Shown: piece after piece, positions 11,603 through 21,783 of the stretch
Position numbering within the stretch: the first letter of the stretch is position 1
How the letters are laid out: every line of letters begins with the position of its first letter
Origin: Gelatoporia subvermispora B
Lineage: Eukaryota > Basidiomycota > Agaricomycetes > Polyporales > Gelatoporiaceae
Length of the DNA: 64,000 nucleotides
Assembly: GCA_000320605.2 (NCBI GenBank)
Contig: KB445795.1
Location: forward strand, 495,867 to 559,866
Direction of reading: 5' to 3'
Position numbers and translations under genes: made by a program
The notes under the pieces: model-generated
What the model was told of the DNA's origin: nothing
The model's input: the letters and a program-made list of their open reading frames with translations, nothing else
Database searches by the model: none

Positions 11603-13354
11603 CTACTCGTCGAAGTCACTCTCGGCCCAAAGCTCGTAACGTGTGATTTGCAGCTTTTGGACCTTGTCATCCAGTTCGTCGAGAATCTCTCTCCTACGAA
11701 AGCCACACTTTTGCATGATCAATTTCCGGATTCCACAGCCATGATCGAGTCGATCGTTAATACATTTGACGAGCGCTTCCTCGGGATGTGGCGGTCGGTT
11801 TGGCGGATTGGGAACAAACTTCACGAATGCAGCGTCGTGGAAGCTGAGAGTGTGGAGCTTGGGCAGTAGAACGTCGCTGATTAGGTCGGTACCCTCTTCC
11901 GGCCCTGATTGGGGGTCGTACACTTGCAACGCCTCCAGCAGGCAGTCATGCGGGTCGTCTTCCAACTGAAGGTACGTTATGGCAGGCATTCGACTTAGGA
12001 CATCCCGCCAGTGTATTGTTTCGAATGGCTCAGCGTCGGCATCGAATGCCTCTACGGAAGCGAGAGGCCAAGATCGGCACATCTGCAGACCGATGTCGAT
12101 CACCTCTTGTACGGTTGACGCATACATGTGGAGGTATAGGCATCGAGGGACTTCATAGGTGAGCGAATGGTCATCCGGATGAAGGTCAGTCCTTGTCTGG
12201 ACCGAAATGAGGCCACCGTAAGACGCAGGGCGAACGGTCAACGAATACGCCCTCAGGAGATCCATGCGCCTTAGGTAGGACGCCAGGTAATCAACGAGTG
12301 CTTCAGCGCCACGAGCTTCGGTGCATTCAATCCATATTTCATTGAGGGCTGGAAGTAGGAAGTGGACGAGTATGCGCATGCAGTGTTCCGGTGAGAACGG
12401 TGAGGCCGACATTTTGAGGAATTGGAGAGAAGGCATGGTGATAATGTCCCTGACGTTGGAGAACGCTTCTGGCATCTGCGTTGGAATGACATTGTGGAGT
12501 TCCACGCGGCGAAGATTTGGCATCCCTCGGAACGCTGATCGCAAATCTTGTATGTTCACGTCCTGAGAGTTCTCGTCACAGCTCCAAAACAATTCCGTCA
12601 AGGAGGAGCAAAAGAGGGTACTAGACCACGAAAGGCCTATGGTGTTCAACAGCGACAAGTATTCGAGGCGCGGGTGATGCATTTGGAATAGGGGAGCTGT
12701 GAACCCCGGGCCGTTTTCTTCAAATCTCAATATAACACAAAGCTTCAGTTTCCGCAAACGTGGAGCGGGGTAGTTCAGGTACTGTATGAGGGATTCCAGA
12801 TCCCTGATATGTATGGCGATATCCAGTTCCTGCACGCGATTCATCTGTGCGAAGACCTTCTGGGCAATGCCAATGCGCTTCTGTAGCCCTTTCCTGGCCC
12901 GTGTATGCACGTCTACGAACAGCGGTGTGTTTCCGCTTCGCCCGAGCAATTCAGTTACCCAAGTGAGATTGGCAACGAATACTCGATTCCAGAGTCTTGG
13001 GTACGACAAAGCGACAGCCCTCCAATGGTGGCAGATATGCGAGATCCGGATCCACCGATAAAAATGAGCAGGAATGACGAGATCAGGGATGTCTTCCCAG
13101 TCATGATGGGGTTCTGTGGCCTCCTTCGTGGAATGGAAGATAAGCGCAAGAATCTCGTCCGGAAGACGATGAACGAGAGTCAGGCTGTTTAAGCGCCTCT
13201 TCACATGCACAATCTTGCCTCGGAGGTCCGAAATTTCGTCTTCACATGCTTTCCTAGCTTGCGCAATATCCTCAGTGCTGAGCCGATGCATGCGAGCTGC
13301 GTATGGGGAACCATTTAGGTCGGGGATTATGTTGCGAGCTGCACAAATGCTCAC
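11603..13354 (-). CDS. F-box protein, agaricomycete coiled-coil/LRR type
   Basis: A single uninterrupted frame of 583 codons. Residues ~25-60 form a charged helical segment (RKACEDEISDLRGKIVHVKR). The F-box follows at ~60-115, with LVHRLPDEILALIFH and later RISHICHHWRAVALSYPRLW. The rest has leucine-rich-repeat character. Proteins of this design, very numerous in mushrooms, act as substrate-recognition subunits of SCF ubiquitin ligases through the F-box; the substrate cannot be inferred. It has no intron in the coding part, unlike most neighbours, which is usual for this expanded family. The start ATG is the first in frame, but a later start (MHRLSTEDIAQ, residue 22) is also possible. A decayed paralogue lies at 30047-31081. 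Confidence 0.85.
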   Translation of the reverse strand: MSICAARNIIPDLNGSPYAARMHRLSTEDIAQARKACEDEISDLRGKIVHVKRRLNSLTLVHRLPDEILALIFHSTKEATEPHHDWEDIPDLVIPAHFYRWIRISHICHHWRAVALSYPRLWNRVFVANLTWVTELLGRSGNTPLFVDVHTRARKGLQKRIGIAQKVFAQMNRVQELDIAIHIRDLESLIQYLNYPAPRLRKLKLCVILRFEENGPGFTAPLFQMHHPRLEYLSLLNTIGLSWSSTLFCSSLTELFWSCDENSQDVNIQDLRSAFRGMPNLRRVELHNVIPTQMPEAFSNVRDIITMPSLQFLKMSASPFSPEHCMRILVHFLLPALNEIWIECTEARGAEALVDYLASYLRRMDLLRAYSLTVRPASYGGLISVQTRTDLHPDDHSLTYEVPRCLYLHMYASTVQEVIDIGLQMCRSWPLASVEAFDADAEPFETIHWRDVLSRMPAITYLQLEDDPHDCLLEALQVYDPQSGPEEGTDLISDVLLPKLHTLSFHDAAFVKFVPNPPNRPPHPEEALVKCINDRLDHGCGIRKLIMQKCGFRRREILDELDDKVQKLQITRYELWAESDFDE

Positions 13355-14735
13355 CGTGCCAGACTTTGAGCTACTCTAGCAACTGTAACCTCAAGGTGAC
13401 ACTCTGAGCAAGGGGCGTTCACGACGAGCGACGGTGGGTGGCTCGAATGACACCGGGCGGATTGAGCGAGATGGGACGACAGTGGTGGTACGGACCCGCA
13501 CTGCCGATGTTTGTATGCCTACAGTCGCGATTGAGGTACTCCTGTGTTTCTGTAACTCCAGATGCGAAGTGACAGATCAGGTCTTCGGGGAGCGGCTTGT
13601 GGTTGGCTGGGACAAGTATTCTTGAATGCGCGGTCGGTCGAAAAGAGCCGGAAGCCCCTTGATTGCGTGGGAATTATCTTGCCCGACTCTAAGCCTCTCT
13701 AAGCTATGGGTCAAGCGCTCAGTGAAACCAATCATGGCATGAGGCCTTGAGTCTTACGCTTTTCTACTCTTTGGAGATCGGAGTATGGCAGCACATATAA
13801 TCGTCTAGTATCTTAACAAGTGAAACGCTCCATTAGTGCCACTCAAATCCGTGCAGCCCCCGTGGATGGTAGGGCGAAGATGTGATGATCCTATAGCTTA
13901 GCTACTTTTGTTATGTTGTACAGATCCTCATTGTGTTCTTGCAGTACTCTGGAATGTCTGCACGCCCCCCTGCAGATAGTGTATCTCACTGAACCCATAA
14001 TCACCCATACATAAAAAGTGTTATTGCAGGAAGGTTCTTCATGACTGTCACCAAGGCAGAGCCTGGCACAACCTCGCGTTCACTCAGATACACGAAGCGC
14101 GTCGCTTGATTGAAACAATAATGACCAATTTTCCAGCGGTATGACCATTCCGCCGCAAGAGGGAACACGCGTGGCGAATTTGCCAATACATGGCCAGAAA
14201 CGAGTATAGAGCTGCAGTTTTCGTAGTTGTGGAGCCGCATTAGAAACAGATCATTGAGATATTCTTGGCGACCAGAGCTAATTGGGCATTATAGGTCGCA
14301 AGTCGTAAGAAGAGCCGGCTCTCTACGGTGGTAGTGGTCTCAAAACCTTGCATGCACAACAGTGCACCGAGCAATTGTCCGACGACAGTAGCTTTCCGAT
14401 CAACCCACCCGAGTGCGGGGTTAGGCGGTATCTTCCCCGCGATATAATCTTATCGGATAAGGTCGAGGGTGCTCAGCCCATTCCTTCGAAGGGATCAAGC
14501 AGTCCCGGCGTGACCCACGGGCAACCGCACATCACACGATGTTGCTCGCTAGCCCCTCCTGGGAGTCAAATCATACGTATCACGGTCTACATGCAACCAG
14601 CAGACGCGATGAATGCCTTCAAGCCCACTCCAGAGAGCATCCCACCGCCTGCTGTCAGCTACCGGCTTCGGATACCGAAGGGGCTTCCTGTGCATAGGCA
14701 CGCTTTGGTGCGTCTGCTGTGTTTCTAGTGCTCAG
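13355..14735. other. Divergent intergenic region with weak unassigned frames
   Basis: About 1.4 kb between the leftward F-box gene and the rightward acyl-CoA ligase. A 79-codon minus-strand frame (14001-14240) and a plus-strand frame (14348-14728) show no recognisable domain. The true first exon of the ligase probably lies in the last ~150 bases. Confidence 0.3.
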
Positions 14736-17255
14736 GAGCAACCAAAACTATAAGAGGCTACAGAACCCGTTGGCATTCGTACTGCGCTCCGCTCAGATTT
14801 ACCCCGACAAACTCGCGATCGCTCACCCAGACGTGCCATATCCGGTGTACTACACGTATTCTGTATGGTACGTACGCGCGGGACTGTGTGTAGATGACAC
14901 CAACAGCTATGAGCAGGACTCAGAGAATACAGAATCTGGCGTATGCTCTCCTCCAAGCTGGAATACTACCGGGAGACCGAGTCGCAGTCATTGCCCCTAA
15001 TACGTGAGTGGCTGCAGTGCTCACGCCGTCGGACCTCACCTTGACGCCTCGCAGACCCGTCATAGCAGGTCTATATCCTCTCTTCACATACATTCGACAT
15101 ACCATAGCTCACTAAGACCATCCCAGAGGCCCACCATGGCGTCCTGGCAGCCCGTGCCGTCGTCTGTCCCATAAACTCCCGTCTAACGCCGCAGGAAGTC
15201 GCGTACATCCTCGACCACAGCGGCTCTAAGCTCATTATCGTCGATCACGAGTTCAAGCACCTAGTGCAAGGCGCGAAAGCACAAGTCATCATTTCGAATG
15301 ATACCGGGAGATCCGGAGACCCGTACGAGGGCTTCTTGAGCGCAGGAAGGAAATTCAGTGGAGAGAAGGGCTGGCCGGGTCTTGAGTGGGAGAGAGACGA
15401 GGAAGCGCCGTCGACCTTGTGTTATACGTGCGTTCGATTCGATCTGATGTTGGAGGAGTTAGATGATTGAAGACTCTGTACAGCTCAGGAACCACGGGAA
15501 GGGTATGTCTTCCTCGCAAATCACGACCTATGAATCTGCAGCTCATCCAATGGTAGCCTAAAGGCGTTATCACAACACTTCGAGGTGAGTCGTATTGAGC
15601 TAATACTACGCGTGCCCTGTAACTAAGTTTTGTAGGCTCATATCTCGCGGCCGTCGCAAATGCCTATGAGACCGGGTAGTTATCATAATATTGCTTTAGT
15701 GCGTCATACGCTAAATCGTCGATGCTAGGATGAATCGCGAGTCGACATACCTCTGGCACGTCACATTAGGCGACTTCAGTGCACTTTATTAATTGACAAG
15801 TATTTCACAGGATCCTTCCTATGTTCCATGCGAGCGGCTGGACTTATCCATGGGCCATTACGTTGGCATCCGCTCTGCAGGTCAGCTTAAATCTGTAACT
15901 CTGACATAATTGCTAAACCAAATGTACGCAGATCACTCTACGCTCTGTCTCATATCCGCATATCTGGAATCATCTCCTGAGCTCTGGAGTGACACATTAC
16001 TGTGCTGCTCCAACTGTCCAGGTACGTCAAGGTATACAAATTGCGAAGGCTATAAAAGTGACAGATGTTATAGATCGGGCTAATAAACGCACCGCAAGCG
16101 CGGCGTCTGCCAAGACCTGTTACTGCTATTATCGCAGGTTCGGCGCCGACTGCTCATCTCATAAGCGAGCTCGAGAAGATCGGAATCAATCCCGTCCATG
16201 TATATGGCTTAACGTGAGTGCTCGTTTCGAAATTGTACAGCGCTCATATACTAGATGTGGGCCTCCCTTTTAGTGAGGTATGTCCTATATGTGAGCTTTG
16301 GGCACACAAGTTGATTTTGACTCGCACCGGCGGTAGACGTATGGGCCGTGCACCAAATGTTACGGACAACCGTCGTGGGCGTCACTTTCCCTTGAGAACC
16401 GCGCGAAGCACATAGCGCGGCAGGGTGTCAGCTTCTTGACCGCAGATGAGACGCGGGTGGTGTATCCCCCTAAGGAAGGAGGGCTTCTTGACAGTGAGCT
16501 TGTCGATGTACCCAAAGATGGCAATACCATGGGCGAGATTGTCATGCGGGGTAATATCGTCATGAAGGAGGTCAGTCTACCATATTACGACGATCTGTTG
16601 TGATGTGCTGAGCGCTCGCAGTATTTCCGTGACCCGGAGGCGACGAGAAAGGCATTTAGAGGCGGATATTACAATTCTGGGGATCTCGCCGTCATGCACC
16701 CAGATGGGTACATCGAAATACAAGATCGAAGCAAAGATATAATTATTTCAGGTGGAGAGGTGAGATCTTGTCCCCATAATCTGGCGATGTTCTCAGAGCG
16801 TCCATTGTGTATAGAATGCATCTAGTCTCGCCATAGAGCAAGGTACGTGTTTTCGGAGCCCACATAGAGCAACCAGTTGCCGAGCTCAACCGGTCCCAGA
16901 ATTATCTTCGCATCCAGATATTCTCGAGGTTTCGGTAGTGGCCCGGCCTCATCCTAAGTGGGGCGAGCGTCCGATGGCATTTGTAATCCTTCATCCACAG
17001 AAGTTAGACAAGTGGACAGGTAAATACGACGAGTTCGAAAATGACTTGAAGAAGCATGCGCGAGTGCGCCTGCCTGGATTCGCGTGTCCGGAGTGGGTTA
17101 AGGTGGTGGATGAGTTGCCTGTGAGTAATCTTGCTTCAATACTGTTACAACGTCAGACGTAACTTTGACGACTCTGATGTCTTGTGCTCTACCAGAAAAC
17201 GGCAACTGGGAAGATCCAGAAGATCGTCTTACGAAAGGCGGTTGCAAAGCTCTGA
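14736..17255 (+). CDS. AMP-binding acyl-CoA ligase with peroxisomal C-terminus
   Basis: Activates a carboxylic acid to its acyl-CoA through an acyl-adenylate (ANL superfamily). At least a dozen short exons were joined by eye. The order is [20 protein letters not shown], then the P-loop-like A3 motif TSGTTGRPKGV (split by introns after the T and after GR), [26 protein letters not shown]5 YGLTETYGP, A7 [29 protein letters not shown] and A10 [14 protein letters not shown]. The last three residues are AKL, a type 1 peroxisomal targeting signal. The substrate is unknown; medium-chain fatty or aromatic acids are typical for close fungal relatives. Two splicing oddities are needed to keep the frame: a GC-AG intron (15756-15810) and a 4-nt micro-exon (16274-16277). 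The true start is unresolved: the first sure exon begins near 14736 and no ATG joins it convincingly. Confidence 0.85.
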
Positions 17256-17734
17256 AACTGCTAGTGGTAGACGCAGATGTACGCACAGCTATTATATAGC
17301 TGAGCATGTAAATTTGCATAGAATTGGATACTTTGGACTGTATTCACCGTGCGCTGTGCATGTCGTCCAGCCAATGGCAAATATCAGCACTTCACGAAAG
17401 AGGACTTCTGAAACGCGTCGCAGGCCCGACTCAGCGGCGACGCGGATCGTCAAACGTTTGTGAGCACGTGCGATTCACGTGCAGTCACGTGAAGGGTGCG
17501 CCACTGTGGCGGGTATTTGTGACTCTTTGTACCGTGTTTTCTTGTTCGACGACGACCACTGCGGGCGCTTAAGGCTTCAATCGCCATCGACCACGACGAC
17601 TTCGGCGACAATCACAGCCCTTGTCGCCGCCGACATTCGCGTTGTACTCATCAGTCTGGCTTAGTTCACTTCTGGGACGACAGTTGCTGCCCTGCTGAGG
17701 GCTGAGACACGTTTATCCGGTCTTACAACTTGGC
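17256..17734 (+). other. Intergenic, probable promoter of the SAP-kinase gene
   Basis: About 480 bases between two rightward genes. It contains CACGTG- and TCACGTG-like words near 17464-17492 (three CACGTG/TCACGTG-type repeats within 30 bases), which are possible bHLH-type sites. No frame with a known domain was seen. Confidence 0.35.
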
Positions 17735-20700
17735 ATGGCCCAACGACGCCCGCATCACAGGATCTCTTCGGTACCAGATACGGCTATCCTGACTCGCAGG
17801 AAGATTCAGTCGCGACGCGGCGCGGCCTCTCGACGACGCGTTTTCACTCTCTCCAACAAATACGTCCAATCCGCGCCAGATTCTCACGGCTCGGTCGCGT
17901 CCAGTTCCCCGCATTCGTCACCGCGTCCCGTCCTGGTGCCTCTGCAATTCAATCTTCGCCGCCTGCCTTCTCGCTCGCTCTTGAGTCGAGAGGGCAGCAT
18001 GCGTGATGCGAGTGGCACCTACGATGTTCCTGTGGGCTCCAAAAGGAAGCGCGTCGCGAGCGGCAATGAGAACGCCGCTTCTGGGCGTGGATCACGCGCA
18101 AGCAGCAGGGTCAAGAGACGCCGCGCGATGCAGGAATCAAGCGACGAAGGAACGTCGAGCGAAATGGAGGTGGACAAGAAGACTTGGGAGCTCTCGGACA
18201 ACTCCGGCGACGAGGACGCGTTAGATTCCTGTAAGTAACGTGCATAAATGACACGGACGCTATTCTAATCTTTCTGCAGCCGAAAATCATCTCATCAATG
18301 AGGCTTCCGCGCGTCAGCTCCTGCGTCTACGAAAGGACGAGCTACTGAGGCTGTACACAGCCGCCGGCCTCACTGACAACGCTGACTTGTTTACCAAGAA
18401 TGAAATTGTGGACTCCATCATTGCGGCTCGAGATGACATCGCAGAGCTACCGCCCTCGTCCCCGGGTGTGGCTGATAGTAATTCTAGCGACTACTCATCT
18501 GATGGTGGCAATGTGGCTGGTGGTGAAGAGACAGACTTTGCTGGGAGGTTCAGAGCAGGACTTCGGAGGCGAGCGACAATGCACGACTTAGGCAGAGGAG
18601 ATAGAAGACATATGCCCGACCGGTCGTTGTCGATGGGTCAATTGGAACACCGCAACGCTTCTGTCGCTTCACTGGGTAAACGCACACGAACAAACAGTGA
18701 CGCTACTAACGGACTCACGACTCGGAAGTAAGCCTATAACGTTCTTTCTCAGGCCCCCCTTATTCACTGTGCTTTAGACGCGGTGTAAGCAACGCCAGCT
18801 CTAGCAGATCCTCCTCCACGACCTCCGTTACACAATCGCTACCATCTCCTCCAGCTACCCGACTACGGACTCGTAAGGTCTCGGATGAGACACAGGCCAC
18901 ATTACCTGTGTCCATCAGTAAAGGCAAGGGTAAGGGCAAGCAAGTGGAATTCAGTGAGAATGTTGAGATCAACGACGCCCCGCCAATCGCTGCCCTCGAC
19001 GATGAAAGTGATCTCACCGATCTCACAGAAATTGAGGAGAAACTACATATCGCTTCACCAAGTCCCAGGCGCCTTAGGAGCAAGAAGGAGAGATCAAGGG
19101 CGTCTAGTTCTCAACCGGAAGACGAGGCCGAGAAAGTTTCCAGTGGTTGGAGACGCGTTACACCCATGAGGAAGGCAAAGTCGAAGCCGAGCAGCGCACA
19201 GGGTGGCGATGACGAAGACGAGGAGGACCAGCTGGAATCCACTGAGACAGAGGAAGAGGTGGATGAGCTGACCGAATCACCGTCACCTCTGACAACCCCC
19301 AAGGCCCCAGGCCGGCGCACCCCTGTCAAGCGAAGGTTGCGGCCACGCCATATTCAGACGCACACTCCGCCTAGTGATGGCGACGACGAGCACAGTGATG
19401 ACGAGGCGGAAGAAGAAGAGGTCGAGGAAGATGATGACGAAGGTGATGACGAAGAGACCGTTGCGGACGACGAGGAACCCCAAGACGAAGTTTTGTCAGA
19501 GCCGAGAGTCCTACGAAGTGGGAAGATCGTCGGTGAGGAGGAGATGGATGAAGACATTGGCGAGGAGGACGAGGACGAAGAGGACGAAGAGGAAGATCCT
19601 GACTTCCTTGACTCAACGGAGGAGATTGAGATGGATGCCGAGGTCGATGCAGAACTGAGCGAAGAGGCAGTGGATGCTGACGAGGCGATGGAAGACGATG
19701 GTATGTCACATTTTTCTATCTAGTTACAAGTTCACTGACGCCACTGAAGTCGACTTGACCATCGCAACCGCGAAGACGCTCGTTCGTATGCGTCGTGACG
19801 ATCTCGTACGCCTGTGCGAGACCCGCGACATCGACCCATCAGGTACAAAGCCCCAGCTCGCCGAGGCCCTGCTGCAGTGGCGCGATCGACATTGTAGTGA
19901 GGCCGCTACCTCATCGCCATCGTCCACCGGTACTGCACGTCCTCCGTCCACTGCTCGCTACCGGCCTGGCCGCCGCAAGACCCGTAGTAACGACAGTCAA
20001 TCTCAGACGCCGCCAGTGCTCGAACGTAGCGATCGTGTGCACCTCGATGAGCCTCGCACACCGCCTTTGTCGGGCAGGGCGGCAAAAGAGGCCGAGCCGG
20101 AGCTCGAGCTTAACCTGGAGAACCTCGGCCTGGAAGATCGGGAAATACCGCCTGAGAAGCTCACCAAGCTTGAGAAGATCGGTAGTGGCGGGTTCAAGGA
20201 TGTTTTCATTGGCAAGTTCAGGGGCCGGAAAGTCGCAATTGCAGAATTCCGGGGTCAACTCAGTGCTAGTATGTGCTTATACACGATACTGTCTGACTAT
20301 GACCCTTACATGTTGTAGTGGATATCAAGGAGCTGAAACTACTGGGTGACTTCAATCATCCAAATATCGTTCGCTTCGTAAGTCTCAGTACGCTTCTTTC
20401 GTTTCCATCAAGCATTGACAGTTATTACAGCTTGGTGTTAGCATTCCCGAGAACACGAAGGAGACTCCTGTCATGATCGTTAGCGAGCTGTGTTCGAACG
20501 GTGACCTCTTCGACTACATCCGCAACGTCCACGCTCCCTCCCTCTATAGAGTGGTACGTTTCTTTCCGTCGATCCTTTGTTGTTATCATGGTTAAACATC
20601 CTGCACAGCTATGCATCATGCTTGACATCGCCCGCGGACTGGAGTACTTGCATACACGCAAGCCATCTGTCATTCATAGAGATTGCAAGTCGTCCAATAT

Positions 20701-21237
20701 CCTCATTACATCCAAGGGTGTCGCAAAAATCACGGATTTCGGTCTTGCGAAGGTCAAGCAATCAACGCGGTCCATGATGCGCAGCGTTGTGGGCACGGTG
20801 AACTGGCAAGCACCCGAACTATGGCATCCTTCTCCAAAATACAACCACAAAGTCGATGTCTTCTCTTGTGCTATGGTCTACTGGGAGGTTCTGCAATGGC
20901 ATGTGCCAAACAAGAAATTCCCTTGGGAGGTACGTTTGCTTATCTAATTGTAGCAGTATGCATTATTCAGATCCCCTTATCAGGGCATGAACGAGCACGC
21001 AATCTACGATATCGTGGGCAACAAACGTCAAAGGTATTCACACATGTGTCGTTCATTGCGGCGTAAATGCTTACTGTTCTTGTCTTCGTTAGACCATCCG
21101 TCAGCAGTCTGCGCAAGCAATGGTGTCCTGAGATTGTAGACTTGATAGAGCGCATGTGGGCTCATGAACACCAAGACAGACCAAGTATGACGGAAGTCGT
21201 AGAAGAGCTGCAAGAACTCGTACAAAAGTACCGGTAA
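17735..21237 (+). CDS. SAP-domain protein fused to a protein kinase-like domain
   Basis: About 1,050 residues in roughly ten exons. Order: basic Ser-rich N-terminus with nuclear-type signals (KRKR, VKRRRA); a first SAP-like helix pair (ARQLLRLRKDELLRLY, ~185-230); a long Ser/Arg-rich part; an extremely acidic tract (19,380-19,700, e.g. EEEEVEEDDDEGDDEE); a second SAP-like motif (LVRMRRDDLVRLCETRDIDP); then a C-terminal kinase domain. The kinase has GSGGFKDVFIG, HRDCKSSNILI, DFGLA and APELW, and resembles tyrosine-kinase-like (TKL) serine/threonine kinases. The beta-3 motif reads KVAIAEF where kinases have VAIK, so the ATP-anchoring Lys is missing or displaced. SAP motifs bind AT-rich or scaffold DNA, so a chromatin-associated role is a reasonable inference, not shown. 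Confidence 0.85.
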
Positions 21238-21783
21238 CGATACATACCCACCGGTCCCGGGCGACTCGCACACCTCAACTCACCATCTCCGCTGCATATT
21301 GACTCTATTTCTTCGAGGACTCTTTGGATTTGCCTTCGTGCGCGCGAGCGCAGGTCTTCCGGTTGCATTCGTGGTATTAGTGTAGAGCTTAAGCGCTGAT
21401 TGTTTCTTTCGCTTTGTATAATGCGTCGCCAACTCTATCCTCGCTCCCATGTCCTCTGCAATGTGTTTCTACAATCCATGTATCATATCATAACTAGCAG
21501 TGCACCTCATTATCCCAAGCAATCAATCGCGTTCCTCAATGTAAATGTTTACTTACACCTAATACACCCCTTCGCGTGACGAGCTTTTCTCTCCTAGCAC
21601 GGGGAGTGAGTACCAGTGAGCCCTTGGACTTTAAATAACAACGCAGCAGCAGAGTTTGTGAGATATGTATTGCGGCAGTGTCCGTTGAAACAAGCCAAAA
21701 AGAAAGAGAGTCACACTACTGGTATATAATACGGTATTTACTCATTATATATGTTCCATGTCTGTAGGGAGCATATGATCAGT
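21238..21783. other. Convergent intergenic region
   Basis: About 550 bases between the ends of the kinase gene and the mannosyltransferase gene. AT-richer than the flanks with TATATA-like words, as expected for facing 3' untranslated regions. Nothing else was seen. Confidence 0.4.

Noticed and set aside
15355..16273. Apparent frameshifts in the acyl-CoA ligase suggesting a pseudogene
   Set aside because: All breaks disappear when a GC-AG intron and a 4-nt micro-exon are used, and every conserved motif is then intact.
19354..19709. Minus-strand Ser- and Arg/His-rich frames
   Set aside because: Mirror images of the GAN/GAG repeats that encode the acidic tract of the SAP-kinase; low-complexity.
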